This document shows, in pieces, positions 1 to 7,805 of a stretch of DNA of 64,000 bases. Position numbers and translations under genes: made by a program. This DNA comes from Actinokineospora globicatena. GTDB lineage: Bacteria; Actinomycetota; Actinomycetes; Mycobacteriales; Pseudonocardiaceae. The stretch spans positions 186,001 through 250,000 of the forward strand of contig NZ_JAMTCR010000002.1 of the NCBI RefSeq assembly GCF_024171945.1. The letters are read 5' to 3'. The notes under the pieces were generated by a model. The model did not search any database. It was not told the origin of the DNA and saw only the letters and a program-made list of their open reading frames with translations. The number at the start of each line of letters is the position of its first letter. Position 1 is the stretch's first letter.

Positions 1-446
1 TTGTATTCATAGCCAGCCAGGTACATCAACTCTTCCGCTTGGACACCCGGGGAAACAAATTTGGCAAACCGCTCAGGCTTCGCCATGACTCGACGGACCG
101 CCTCCTGGCCCGCGAGCAAACATGCGCACCTCGCGTAGAGAAAATGGTCATCGCTTTGCCCGTAAACCACACCCTTGATCTCGACAGGAATAGAAGCCAG
201 GTCGTCGCGATAAAGTGCCCCCAGCTGGATCGCGAGCTGCTCTTGGAACGCAACCAACTCTGCCGGTTCCAACAGCCGCAGACGACTCTCAACACCGGCC
301 AATGCGGCACGCGCATCGGACGAGTTCGACATCGGAGATGAGCCCAGGATCTCCCAGAACTTGAGCACCACATCAGGCACCCACCGCTCCGCGCCCGGCA
401 ACATCGGCTGGACCACGTCCTCCTCCGAGGCCATGTCACCTGCCAT
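1..446 (-). CDS. DUF4240 domain protein (3' part missing at window edge)
   Basis: Open minus-strand frame running off the left edge, so the C-terminus is not visible. The visible protein has FWEIL near the start, then an LEPAELVAFQEQL segment and SDDHFLYARCACLLAGQEA, which I recognise as the DUF4240 pattern (FW..., aEIVAFq..., SDDgFdyFr.WLi.qG). DUF4240 has no defined reaction; it is often found near polymorphic-toxin immunity genes (family knowledge). Three in-frame ATGs lie at 458, 446 and 434; 446 has a GGGGG tract about 5 nt upstream and was chosen. It sits 23 bp after the SUKH-like gene on the same strand, probably in one transcript. Confidence 0.75.
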   Translation of the reverse strand, partial: MAGDMASEEDVVQPMLPGAERWVPDVVLKFWEILGSSPMSNSSDARAALAGVESRLRLLEPAELVAFQEQLAIQLGALYRDDLASIPVEIKGVVYGQSDDHFLYARCACLLAGQEAVRRVMAKPERFAKFVSPGVQAEELMYLAGYEY

Positions 447-469
447 CGAAACCCCCATCGTCGCGCGTT

Positions 470-1108
470 TTACTCGATCTGGAATTCGATTCGAGCACCA
501 TCCGGCAGGTCTTTGATCTGAACCGCTATGCTCCCCCGGGCTCGCATCCCGGTGACGGCGTCGCTGGCGTACAGGTTCTCGATTTCGTACTTACCGCCCG
601 CGAAGAACGGCAGTTTGGGGAACAGCCGGGTGCCTGCGGCGAGGGCACCATTGCGCTCCTGCCAGGCTCGTGCCAACGGGAAACCGGTCCGGTACTCGGG
701 CTCCTCCAGGATCACCTCCGCCCAGCCATCAAGGCTGTCGGCGACCTCCTCGACCTGACCCGTTTCCGAGTCGAACGCCACCACAGCCTCCCCACCCGCC
801 GCGATCGCGAACTGGAACCCGAATACGTCCTCCGCGAAGTACAGGCGCCCATCAGCGAGACCAGCAAACGTCTCCCGCCAACACCCCGCCGAGTTCCACC
901 CCACCAACCCCGCCGGCGTCTCCCCACCGAGCCCCCGCAGGTGCAACGCCGACAAGAACCCATAGAACCCGTTCCGCCACCCAAGCAACGAGGCCAGCTC
1001 CCCACCGACCCGCCCCCACTCGGACAGCAGCTCCGCTAGATCGTCACCCGACGCAGCTGGGCAAGTCGGCCCACTGGCCGCACGGAGAAGCTTCTCAAGA
1101 TGGTCCAC
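470..1108 (-). CDS. SUKH-superfamily-like (SMI1/KNR4-type) protein
   Basis: 212 residues, GTG start. The centre reads WRETFAGLADGRLYFAEDVFGFQFAI, then a VVAFDSETGQVEEVADSLDGWAEVIL stretch: the pattern of SMI1/KNR4 (SUKH) proteins, where an aromatic-rich loop precedes a beta hairpin and a W-containing helix. SUKH proteins are mostly immunity proteins of contact-dependent or polymorphic toxins, but housekeeping members exist. No toxin gene is adjacent inside the window. The C-terminal third (about 150-212) is an extra beta-rich extension ending in LPDGARIEFQIE. Assignment is by pattern recognition only; an alternative is an unclassified actinobacterial family with a SUKH-like fold. Confidence 0.6.
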   Translation of the reverse strand: MDHLEKLLRAASGPTCPAASGDDLAELLSEWGRVGGELASLLGWRNGFYGFLSALHLRGLGGETPAGLVGWNSAGCWRETFAGLADGRLYFAEDVFGFQFAIAAGGEAVVAFDSETGQVEEVADSLDGWAEVILEEPEYRTGFPLARAWQERNGALAAGTRLFPKLPFFAGGKYEIENLYASDAVTGMRARGSIAVQIKDLPDGARIEFQIE

Positions 1109-1140
1109 CCCGCCACCCTATAACCGCATCGAGCGGTCGA

Positions 1141-1422
1141 CTAAAAGTCGACCTCCCGCCTGCGCGTCGACTCACCAGGCTCGCCGTACCTCAGGACGGC
1201 ATGCCCGGAGTAGGAGGAATCACGGCGCAGTATCGGCTCGACGACGGCGAACAACTTGTCGGCATCGGCTCCGTACATGAAGAGGACCACTTTGCCGCCA
1301 CCAAACTCATCCCCGTCGAACTCCCCAACACCAGCTGACTCGACCGCTTGCCGAATATCCTCCTCCAACGCACGAACCTTGCTCCTGTCATCATCCGTAC
1401 CGAAATTCCCACCACTCAGCAC
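1141..1422 (-). CDS. hypothetical small protein in immunity-gene cluster
   Basis: 93 residues starting at a GTG; the frame is closed by a TGA a few codons upstream, so no longer start is possible. An acidic N-terminal helix (about 9-30, LEEDIRQAVE) is followed by KVVLFMYGADADKLFAVVEPILR, a beta-alpha unit, and a basic tail. It resembles small actinobacterial proteins that occur beside immunity genes, but I cannot name a family. No clear Shine-Dalgarno precedes the GTG. It lies between two SUKH-type genes on the same strand. Confidence 0.55.
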   Translation of the reverse strand: MLSGGNFGTDDDRSKVRALEEDIRQAVESAGVGEFDGDEFGGGKVVLFMYGADADKLFAVVEPILRRDSSYSGHAVLRYGEPGESTRRREVDF

Positions 1423-1534
1423 AAGGGTGACAACACCGCATACTCACTCAACCCAATGCCCTTTCTCGAAACTTCAAGATCCACGAAACAACTCGGCCGA
1501 TAGTCCCCTAATTGGGACTGGTCACCGACAAGGT

Positions 1535-2155
1535 TTATGCCGTCCGGAAATTGTCGGATGCGGACCACTCCCAGGCAATGCCTGCCAACCGGGAGATCCA
1601 CAACAACGCGGGCGGCTCAGGTTCATCGAACAGGACGTGGAGCACTCCCCGGTCAACGCTCGACGTGATCCAGTCGACGATCTGGAATGATCCACAGTCG
1701 CGTAGAATACCCAAGAACTCGGCGAAGGTGTCGGCGACTCTGCGGGGGACCCGGTCCTCGTCGACATAGACCACCGCAGGTTCACCGCCCGGGCCGCACT
1801 CCCGATAGTCGAGCATGACCATGTCATGTCCACCAGAGGGCAGGTCGCAGATCACGATGCCTACGTTGGGGTACTCCCATTCTTCGATCATGTACTTGCT
1901 GCCGAATCGCGTGTCTATCCCGCGTTCGCCGCCGATGCCGACTAGCGATCGGATTTCGAAGTGATCCGGCGCCCAGGAGGTCGGAAAGGTGACAGGGCAG
2001 CACCGGCGCTTGAACAGTCCGCCGTTCGTCTGTCTGATCAACTCGACGTACGAACGTGGCAGGACATAGCCGAGTTCGGCTTCGGCTGCCAAGACCATCT
2101 CGTCATCCACAGGCGGACCTGTGCGAAAGTCCACACCCTCGAAATGGCTGTTCAT
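1535..2155 (-). CDS. SMI1/KNR4 family (SUKH-1) protein
   Basis: 206 residues. The N-terminal third contains AEAELGYVLPRSYVELIRQTNGG, the hallmark opening of SMI1/KNR4 domains (an l-P..y..ll..nGG pattern), and the centre EWEYPNVGIVICDLPSGGHDMVMLDYR is the typical second half, where the conserved G-H-D-x-v-x-lDY occurs. Members act as cytoplasmic immunity proteins or as scaffolds. ATG at 2155 with a GGGAGAGG ribosome-binding site a few nt upstream supports the start. It begins the minus-strand run of immunity-like genes that continues to the left edge; the Nudix gene on the same strand lies 61 bp upstream. Confidence 0.85.
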   Translation of the reverse strand: MNSHFEGVDFRTGPPVDDEMVLAAEAELGYVLPRSYVELIRQTNGGLFKRRCCPVTFPTSWAPDHFEIRSLVGIGGERGIDTRFGSKYMIEEWEYPNVGIVICDLPSGGHDMVMLDYRECGPGGEPAVVYVDEDRVPRRVADTFAEFLGILRDCGSFQIVDWITSSVDRGVLHVLFDEPEPPALLWISRLAGIAWEWSASDNFRTA

Positions 2156-2216
2156 TGAGCCTCTCCCACTGCCTGCGGCGCCTGCGCCAGCTCCCCAGGG
2201 ATCCGCACGCTATCGG

Positions 2217-2600
2217 TTACGGGAGTAGGGCGCGGAGGGCGGGGAGTAGGGCGCGGTCGGCGGGGAGCCAGTTGACGGTGGGGAGGTCGGTGGCAGTTAG
2301 CCAACGGAGGGTTCGGTGTTCGCGGGGTTCGGGGGTGCCCGAGAGGACTTGGGCGGCGTAGACGCGGAGGACCAGGTTTTCGCGTAGGGGGATGTCGGGG
2401 CCTACGCGGGGGCCTACGGTGACGGTGATGCCTAGTTCTTCTTGGCACTCGCGGCGGACGGCCTCTTGCTCTGTCTCCCCAGGTTCTACGCGGCCGCCGG
2501 GGACTTCCCACATGCCGGCTTGCTCTGGGGGGAACGCGCGCTCTTGGGCCAAGAGGCCTTGGGGACCGATGATGGCGGTTCCCACTACGACGGAAGTCAC
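2217..2600 (-). CDS. Nudix hydrolase (MutT-like)
   Basis: About 127 residues. The Nudix box is complete: GGRVEPGETEQEAVRRECQEELGI fits GX5EX7REUXEEXGU. Upstream EQAGMWEVPGG is the usual lead-in. The family hydrolyses nucleoside diphosphates linked to another moiety; the short single-domain form fits a (d)NTP pyrophosphohydrolase of MutT or 8-oxo-dGTP type, but the substrate cannot be read from sequence. Start is uncertain: GTG at 2600 gives the family-typical opening (V)TSVVVGTAII, whereas a TTG at 2609 gives three more residues. It follows the histidine-kinase stop on the same strand by 13 bp and may be part of that transcript. Confidence 0.88.
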   Translation of the reverse strand: MTSVVVGTAIIGPQGLLAQERAFPPEQAGMWEVPGGRVEPGETEQEAVRRECQEELGITVTVGPRVGPDIPLRENLVLRVYAAQVLSGTPEPREHRTLRWLTATDLPTVNWLPADRALLPALRALLP

Positions 2601-2613
2601 GGCTGGCAATCTG

Positions 2614-3948
2614 TCACGTCAGAGTCGTAGTGCGCCAACTAACCAAGAAGCGCGCCCCACCTTCCGGCGACTCCGACACCCGCACGGTCCCCCCACGCCG
2701 ACGGACCACCTCTGCCACTAGAGCCAATCCAAGCCCGGTACCCCCACTGCTGCGCGCGCGGTCGTCCTGCACCCGATAGAACCGGTCGAACACGCGCCGA
2801 CGGTGCCCGGGAGGGATACCTGCGCCGTCGTCGTCGACCACGAGGCGTGTAACCGTCGTGCCCGCGATAACCGTGACCGTGATCAGTGAGCTGGCATGCC
2901 TAACAGCGTTGCGCAGCAGGTTGTCCAAGACCAGGTCCACCTCGCTGTGCGCCGCCCACACCCAGCACAACCCAGCCGGGGTGTGCACCACGACCTCGGG
3001 CCCGTCCTCAGACGAGCACCGAGTGGCGGCAGCGTGAGCGGCGGCAAATAGGTCTACCGGCTCTGCTGGCGGTACCTCTCCCGCGTCGGACCGGGCGAGC
3101 GTGAGGAGGCCGTCGACAAGAGACGACAGGCGCTCGGACTCGTGGACTACCTCAGTCAGCACCTCTTGCGACAGTTCTGGGTCTGGGTGCCGGACCGCGA
3201 CCTCCGCCTGCACCCGGATCGACGCGACTGGGGACCTCAGCTCGTGCGCCGCGTCGCCGGTGAAGCGGCGCAATCGGTCAGCAGCCTCGTCGCGGCGGGC
3301 CAGCAGGTCGTTAAGCGCGCCAGCCAAATCGCGCAGCTCATCGTGCGACGGTGGCAGGGGCAAACGTTTGCCTGCACCTAGCCGGGTCGCCGCGGCGCGC
3401 ATTCGTTGCACGGGCCGAAGCGCCGATCGCACCGCGAACCACGTGGCCAGAGCCCCAGCCGCGGCGACGATGATCGCGGCGACCAAGAGCCACTGGAGAG
3501 CGCTACCGTGCGCGGCCGCGTAACCGGGCAAGCCAGCACCGACGACCACCAGACGCTGCGACCCGTCCGGGCTGGTCGCGATAGTCCCCTGCCAGCGCGT
3601 AGGCGGGGTGTCCGACAGCCGCAAGACTGGCGTACCGGCCTTGAGGACCCTCACGTCAGCAGGTGAGAGCACCGGCGCCGGACGGTCATCCACCGGCGTC
3701 CCTGCGGTGTCGAGTACGTGCACGTTGATGTTCGGCGTACCGGACGAGGGCGCCTTACCTTCCGCGACCGCCGTAAGAGCAGCAGACAGCACTGGTGCGA
3801 GCTCGTCGTCGGTCGACTTGACCAGCAACGGGCCGATCATCCGGCTGGTCAGCAGCGCTAGCACTACCAGCACCGCGAGGGTGACGGCCGTGGCGACGGT
3901 CGTGACTCGGAAGCGCATAGAGCGGCGCCGCCACAGCAGGCCGATCAC
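2614..3948 (-). CDS. sensor histidine kinase
   Basis: 444 residues if started at GTG 3948, whose GTGA overlaps the response-regulator stop, implying translational coupling; a longer in-frame N-terminus lies inside the regulator gene and was rejected. Two membrane segments (about 15-36 and 150-172) frame an extracytoplasmic sensor region. HAMP follows, then HisKA with H-box FTGDAAHELRSP (phospho-acceptor His235), N-box LDNLLRNAVRHA, G1 VDDDGAGIPP and G2 GGTGLGLALV. It autophosphorylates and passes phosphate to the adjacent OmpR-type regulator. The stimulus is unknown; the divergent exporter operon suggests envelope-related sensing (inference). Confidence 0.93.
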   Translation of the reverse strand: MIGLLWRRRSMRFRVTTVATAVTLAVLVVLALLTSRMIGPLLVKSTDDELAPVLSAALTAVAEGKAPSSGTPNINVHVLDTAGTPVDDRPAPVLSPADVRVLKAGTPVLRLSDTPPTRWQGTIATSPDGSQRLVVVGAGLPGYAAAHGSALQWLLVAAIIVAAAGALATWFAVRSALRPVQRMRAAATRLGAGKRLPLPPSHDELRDLAGALNDLLARRDEAADRLRRFTGDAAHELRSPVASIRVQAEVAVRHPDPELSQEVLTEVVHESERLSSLVDGLLTLARSDAGEVPPAEPVDLFAAAHAAATRCSSEDGPEVVVHTPAGLCWVWAAHSEVDLVLDNLLRNAVRHASSLITVTVIAGTTVTRLVVDDDGAGIPPGHRRRVFDRFYRVQDDRARSSGGTGLGLALVAEVVRRRGGTVRVSESPEGGARFLVSWRTTTLT

Positions 3949-4679
3949 CGGGGCGGAGCCGCGGCCGGGTCTATGGCGGCGTCCAGCTCGGTCGTCGAGG
4001 CCAGGTAGCCGTGTCCGCGGACCGTGCGCACGATGCCGTCCGCACCCGCGGCGTCGAGCTTGCGCCGCAGGTAGCCGACATAGACCTCCACGGCGTTGCG
4101 CGTCGCGGCCTGCTCGTCGCCCCACACCGCGCGCAGCAGCTCGTCCTTGGTGACCACCGACCCTGCGCGCCCGGCCAGCGTGTCCAGCACCGCGAACTCC
4201 CGCGGGCTCAGCGACACCTGCACCCCGTCGAACCGCACCTGGCGAGTCCCCCGGTCGACCTCCAGCCTGCCCAGCCGCAGCGTCCGCCCGCTCCCCTCGT
4301 CCGACCCGCGCCGCAGCACGGCCCTGACCTGGGCGACCAGCACGACGAAGGAGAACGGCTTGACCAGGTACCCGTCGGCGCCGAGGTCGAGGCCGTCGGC
4401 CTGGTCGACCTCGCCGTCCTTGGCCGACACCAGCAGCACCGGGGTCCGCACGCCGTCGGCGCGCAGCCGCTCCAGCACCCGGTAGCCCGAGAGGCCGGGC
4501 AGCATGATGTCGAGCAGGATCACGTCGAACGCGCCGGTCAGCGCCACCCGCAGGGCACTGGGCCCGTCGGCGGCGACGACCACGTCCATGCCCTCGGCGG
4601 TCAACCCGCGTTGCAGGGCGCGCCGCACACCCAGCTCGTCGTCGACCACCAGCACCCGAGGCTTCACAGGTGCCATCAT
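3945..4679 (-). CDS. OmpR/PhoB-family response regulator
   Basis: 244 residues. The receiver domain has the acidic pair D13-D14, phosphorylation site D57 in DVILLDIMLPG and K107 in YLVKPF. The C-terminal winged helix is typical (SPREFAVLDTLAGRAGSVVTKDELLRAVWG, YVGYLRRKLD, VRTVRGHGY). It acts as a phosphorylation-controlled DNA-binding protein. Two tandem ATGs (4679, 4676) are possible starts. It is the first gene of the minus-strand two-component operon and diverges from the LolA-like/ABC operon; phased CTCTCAGC repeats lie between them and are its likely operator. Confidence 0.94.
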   Translation of the reverse strand: MMAPVKPRVLVVDDELGVRRALQRGLTAEGMDVVVAADGPSALRVALTGAFDVILLDIMLPGLSGYRVLERLRADGVRTPVLLVSAKDGEVDQADGLDLGADGYLVKPFSFVVLVAQVRAVLRRGSDEGSGRTLRLGRLEVDRGTRQVRFDGVQVSLSPREFAVLDTLAGRAGSVVTKDELLRAVWGDEQAATRNAVEVYVGYLRRKLDAAGADGIVRTVRGHGYLASTTELDAAIDPAAAPPR

Positions 4680-4707
4680 GGCGCTACCGACCCACCAGGG
4701 GCGCGGA

Positions 4708-4755
4708 CTCTCAGCCGACTCTCAGCAGGCAGGCCGCTCTCAGCGCCATCTCAGC
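4708..4755. promoter_or_regulatory. phased direct repeats, probable response-regulator operator
   Basis: Four copies of CTCTCAGC (the last is ATCTCAGC) start at 4708, 4719, 4737 and 4748. Within each pair the spacing is exactly 11 bp, the half-site spacing used by OmpR/PhoB-type regulators (family knowledge). The site lies in the 132-bp divergent region between the regulator gene and the LolA-like gene, so it could autoregulate the two-component genes and control the exporter operon. Confidence 0.7.
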
Positions 4756-4811
4756 GGCCGTGGCGCAGTGTTCTCGGTGCGGGAACGACAACCCGAACAG
4801 GGGAGAGAGCA

Positions 4812-5879
4812 ATGGACAGGAAGAGGACGGCGCTGACCGTCGCGGCGGCGGGGACGGCGGCGGGGGTCGCCGGGTTGGTGCTGATCGCCAGCCCGGCCGG
4901 GGCCAACGAGGCGCCGCCCGTGCTGCCGCCGGTGAGCGCGGAGGCGCTCGTGCAGTCGGTCATCGACGCCGACACCCCGGCGCTGGCCGGTGCGGTGGAG
5001 CTGCGCAACAACATCGGCCTGCCCATCCCGGGCCTGCCCGCGGGGTCGAGCGACGAGGAGCTGGCCCGGGTCTACACCGACGGCCAGGGCCGCGGCCGGA
5101 TCGCGCTCAAGCAGGGCGGCGGTGAGCGGACCTTCGTCCAGGACGGCACCACGACCTGGCTGTGGAACTCCGCGGACAAGTCCGTCACCAAGTACACCAG
5201 CGAGGGCAAGGACGACGCCGAGGAGAAGCTGGCCGACCCGGCGACCGCGGCCCGCGACCTGGTCGAGCTGATCAAGAAGGACAGCACGGTCACCGTCGAC
5301 GGGACCGCGCGGGTGGCCGACCGGGCCGCCTACCAGCTGGTGCTGACCCCGAAGCCGACCGAGCGGACACTGCTGCGCGAGGTCCGGATCGCCATCGACG
5401 CGCAGACCAGGGTGCCGCTGCGGCTGGAGGTGCTGGCCAACGGCCAGTCCGACCCGGCGCTGCGGATCGGGTTCACCGAGTTCAGCACCGGCGCGCAGGA
5501 CCCGGCGCTGTTCACCTTCACCCCGCCGCCCGGCGCGAAGGTGATCGAGGGCAAGAAGGACGACACGAACAAGGAAGAGCACGAGGAGCTGTTCAGGTCG
5601 GCCGACCTGAAGGTCGTCGGCGAGGGCTGGGACGTGGTCGCGACCGGTCGGGTGCCCGCGGCGCTGCTGTCGGCGCAGATCCCGCAGTCCGGTGAGCGCG
5701 GCGGTCCGCTGGACGCCACCAGCATCCTCAAGAAGCTGGGCAAGGAGGTCTCCGGGTCCTTCGGCACCGGGTACGTGATCTCGACCAAGGTCGGCACCGC
5801 GCTGGTGACCACCGACGGCCGGGTCGCGGTCGGTGCCGTGCCGCAGCAGGTCCTCGTCGACGCCCTCGGGCAGAAGTGA
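4812..5879 (+). CDS. LolA-like / MucB-RseB-like secreted protein
   Basis: 355 residues. Signal peptide: basic MDRKR, hydrophobic core, likely cleavage near A31. The mature region has the LolA/DUF2092-type layout seen in actinobacterial proteins annotated as outer-membrane lipoprotein carriers: VYTDGQGRGRIAL, TTTWLWNSADKSVTKY, then VPLRLEVLANGQ and LFTFTPPPGAKV, which is the LolA F-x-F-x-PP-G-x-x-V motif. Such proteins bind lipids or act as periplasmic sensor domains; here the exact role is unknown. ATG is preceded by GGGAGAG. Its stop overlaps the ABC ATPase start (GTGA), so the three genes form a coupled operon. Confidence 0.85.
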   Translation: MDRKRTALTVAAAGTAAGVAGLVLIASPAGANEAPPVLPPVSAEALVQSVIDADTPALAGAVELRNNIGLPIPGLPAGSSDEELARVYTDGQGRGRIALKQGGGERTFVQDGTTTWLWNSADKSVTKYTSEGKDDAEEKLADPATAARDLVELIKKDSTVTVDGTARVADRAAYQLVLTPKPTERTLLREVRIAIDAQTRVPLRLEVLANGQSDPALRIGFTEFSTGAQDPALFTFTPPPGAKVIEGKKDDTNKEEHEELFRSADLKVVGEGWDVVATGRVPAALLSAQIPQSGERGGPLDATSILKKLGKEVSGSFGTGYVISTKVGTALVTTDGRVAVGAVPQQVLVDALGQK

Positions 5880-6874
5880 GCGGCTTGACCGAGCAGGGGG
5901 CGGCCGCGGTGACCACCGCGGCCGCCCGCACCAAGGGCCTGCGCAAGGTCTACCGGGGAACGGTCGCCGTGGACAACGTCGACCTGGAAGTCCCGACCGG
6001 CGCGGTGCTGGGGATGCTCGGCCCCAACGGATCAGGCAAGACGACGACCATCCGGATGCTGCTCGGCCTGGTGACGCCCACTGCCGGTGAGGTGGAACTG
6101 CTCGGTCAGCGGATGCCGGACGGGGCGGCGTTGGCGCTACCTGAGGTGGGAGCGCTAGTGGAGGGGCCCGGGTTCTATCCCTTCCTCTCCGGCCGCGAGA
6201 ACCTGCTGCGATTCGCGGCAGCGGAACCGTTGCTCGCTAGTGCAGACATCCCCAACGCCGTGGGGACGGCGCTGGAGCGGGTAGGGCTAACGGGGGCGGC
6301 AGGACGGCGGTTCCGGGGGTACTCGCTGGGCATGAAGCAGCGGCTCGGGTTGGCAGCGGCGCTTCTAGTACCGCGCAAGTTCGTAGTGCTGGACGAGCCG
6401 ACCAACGGTCTAGACCCGGCCGGCACCCGTGAGATCCGCACGATCATCGCGGACCTGCACGCCGCGGGGACGACGGTGCTGGTGTCGTCGCACCTGCTGA
6501 CAGAGGTAGAGGCCACCTGCACGCACGTGGCGGTCTTGAACCAGGGGACGGTGGTGGCGCAGGGGGAACTGTCGACACTGCTGGAAGCCGGTAGCGCCAA
6601 CCTGTTGGTGAGCACGCCGGAGGTCACGCTGGCTGTGGACGCACTACGCGAACAGCGAGTGCCCGCGCGGCCAGTGCCGGAGGGGGTCCGGGTAGACCTA
6701 ACTGCCACGACGGCGCCTGCCGTGGTGGAGGTACTGGTGCGGGCGGGGGTACCGGTGCATGAGGTCCGACGGCAGCGGACAGGGCTAGAGGATCTGTTCG
6801 CGCGGTTGACGGAAGACACGGCTACCGCTGAGTTGGCCGAGCTAGACCCGTTGGTGACGGAGGAAGCGCGATGA
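5876..6874 (+). CDS. ABC transporter ATP-binding protein
   Basis: 332 residues. Walker A GPNGSGKTT, signature YSLGMKQRLGLA, Walker B FVVLDEPTNGLDP and the switch histidine in VLVSSHLL are all present, in the DrrA/CcmA-type order used by ABC-2 exporters. GTG start overlaps the stop of the LolA-like gene by 4 bp. The C-terminal domain (about 230-332) is the usual variable regulatory tail. Together with the downstream permease it should export a substrate or act on envelope integrity under control of the adjacent two-component system; the substrate is not predictable. Confidence 0.93.
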   Translation: MSGLTEQGAAAVTTAAARTKGLRKVYRGTVAVDNVDLEVPTGAVLGMLGPNGSGKTTTIRMLLGLVTPTAGEVELLGQRMPDGAALALPEVGALVEGPGFYPFLSGRENLLRFAAAEPLLASADIPNAVGTALERVGLTGAAGRRFRGYSLGMKQRLGLAAALLVPRKFVVLDEPTNGLDPAGTREIRTIIADLHAAGTTVLVSSHLLTEVEATCTHVAVLNQGTVVAQGELSTLLEAGSANLLVSTPEVTLAVDALREQRVPARPVPEGVRVDLTATTAPAVVEVLVRAGVPVHEVRRQRTGLEDLFARLTEDTATAELAELDPLVTEEAR

Positions 6875-6918
6875 GGGCGCGGCTTGGGTTCGACTTGAGC
6901 ACGGGGGGTGTCCGATGA
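6871..6918 (+). CDS. 15-residue bridging mini-ORF between ABC genes
   Basis: A 16-codon frame (MRARLGFDLSTGGVR, stop) begins at an ATG that overlaps the ATPase stop as ATGA (6871-6874) and ends in a TGA that overlaps the permease ATG as ATGA (6915-6918). It therefore fills the whole gap between the two genes. It could serve translational coupling rather than make a functional peptide. The G-tract at 6903-6908, inside it, is the permease ribosome-binding site. Chance is possible because the frame is very short. Confidence 0.4.
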   Translation: MRARLGFDLSTGGVR

Positions 6919-7754
6919 CCACGATGACTGTGCGCCGGGCGCCGATCACGCGGGTCCTGCGGTCCGAGCTGCGGATGGTCCTGCGCAGGCCGCGGACGCT
7001 GGTGGGGCTGGGGCTGCTCGGGCTGGTGCCGGTGGTGATGGGCATCGGCATCGCGATCGCGGCGGCGTCGGGGGAGACGGGGGAGGGCGCCGAGGGGATG
7101 GCCGCGCTGGTGATGGGCAACGGGATGCTGTTGCCGATCTTCGCGCTGTCCATCGCGGTCGCCATGCTGCTGCCGCTGACCGGGGCGATGCTGGCCGCCG
7201 ACGCGCTGGCCGGGGAGTCGTCGCACGGGACGCTGCGCGGGATGCTGATGGCCCCGGTGAGCCGGGGTCGCCTGCTGGCGGTGAAGGCGTTCGGGGTGGC
7301 GTCGGTGACGCTGCTGGCCGTGGTCCTGATGGCGGTCACCGGCATGATCGCGGGCGTCGCACTGCTCGGCGGCGACGGGATGCTGACCGCGTCGGGGACG
7401 TCCCTGCCGTTCGCGGACGCACTCGGCCGGGTACTCATCACGGTGGTCTATGTGACGCTGCAGGTATGGGCGTTGTCGGCTCTAGCGCTGGCCGTGTCCG
7501 CTTATACCGAGCACCCGCTGATCGTGGTGGTGGTGACGCTGGGAGTCGTGATCGTGTCGGGCGTGCTGAGCGCGATCCCGGCCCTGGACTGGATCGACCC
7601 GGTCCTGATCACCACCAGCTGGGAAGCGGTCGGCGAGGTCATCAGCGACCCGATCTCGTGGAGCCCCTTGGTCGAAGGCGCACTACGCGCCGCCTGCTAC
7701 ATGCTGATCGGTGGCTCTATCGCTTACAGCCGCATGCTCACGCGCGACGGCTGA
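6915..7754 (+). CDS. ABC-2 type transporter permease
   Basis: 279 residues with about six membrane segments (near 28-48, 75-100, 125-155, 170-200, 205-230 and 255-275). The LAGESSHGTLRGMLMAPVSRGRLLAVKAFG stretch is the cytoplasmic coupling region characteristic of ABC-2 permeases. It is the membrane partner of the preceding ATPase. The operon ends here, followed by a strong hairpin terminator. Codon use and GC content match the neighbours. Confidence 0.9.
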   Translation: MTTMTVRRAPITRVLRSELRMVLRRPRTLVGLGLLGLVPVVMGIGIAIAAASGETGEGAEGMAALVMGNGMLLPIFALSIAVAMLLPLTGAMLAADALAGESSHGTLRGMLMAPVSRGRLLAVKAFGVASVTLLAVVLMAVTGMIAGVALLGGDGMLTASGTSLPFADALGRVLITVVYVTLQVWALSALALAVSAYTEHPLIVVVVTLGVVIVSGVLSAIPALDWIDPVLITTSWEAVGEVISDPISWSPLVEGALRAACYMLIGGSIAYSRMLTRDG

Positions 7755-7771
7755 CGCGCTTTGGGGGTAGG

Positions 7772-7805
7772 AACGGCGACGCTCAGATCTTTGGGCGTCG
7801 CCGTT
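7772..7805 (+). terminator. hairpin terminator after the ABC operon
   Basis: Perfect 11-bp inverted repeat AACGGCGACGC / GCGTCGCCGTT with a 12-nt loop, 17 bp after the permease stop. The following sequence is only moderately T-rich, so termination could be partly factor-dependent. Confidence 0.7.

Noticed and set aside
39-341. Plus-strand 100-residue frame at the left edge
   Set aside because: Antisense to the DUF4240 frame, which shows clear family motifs.
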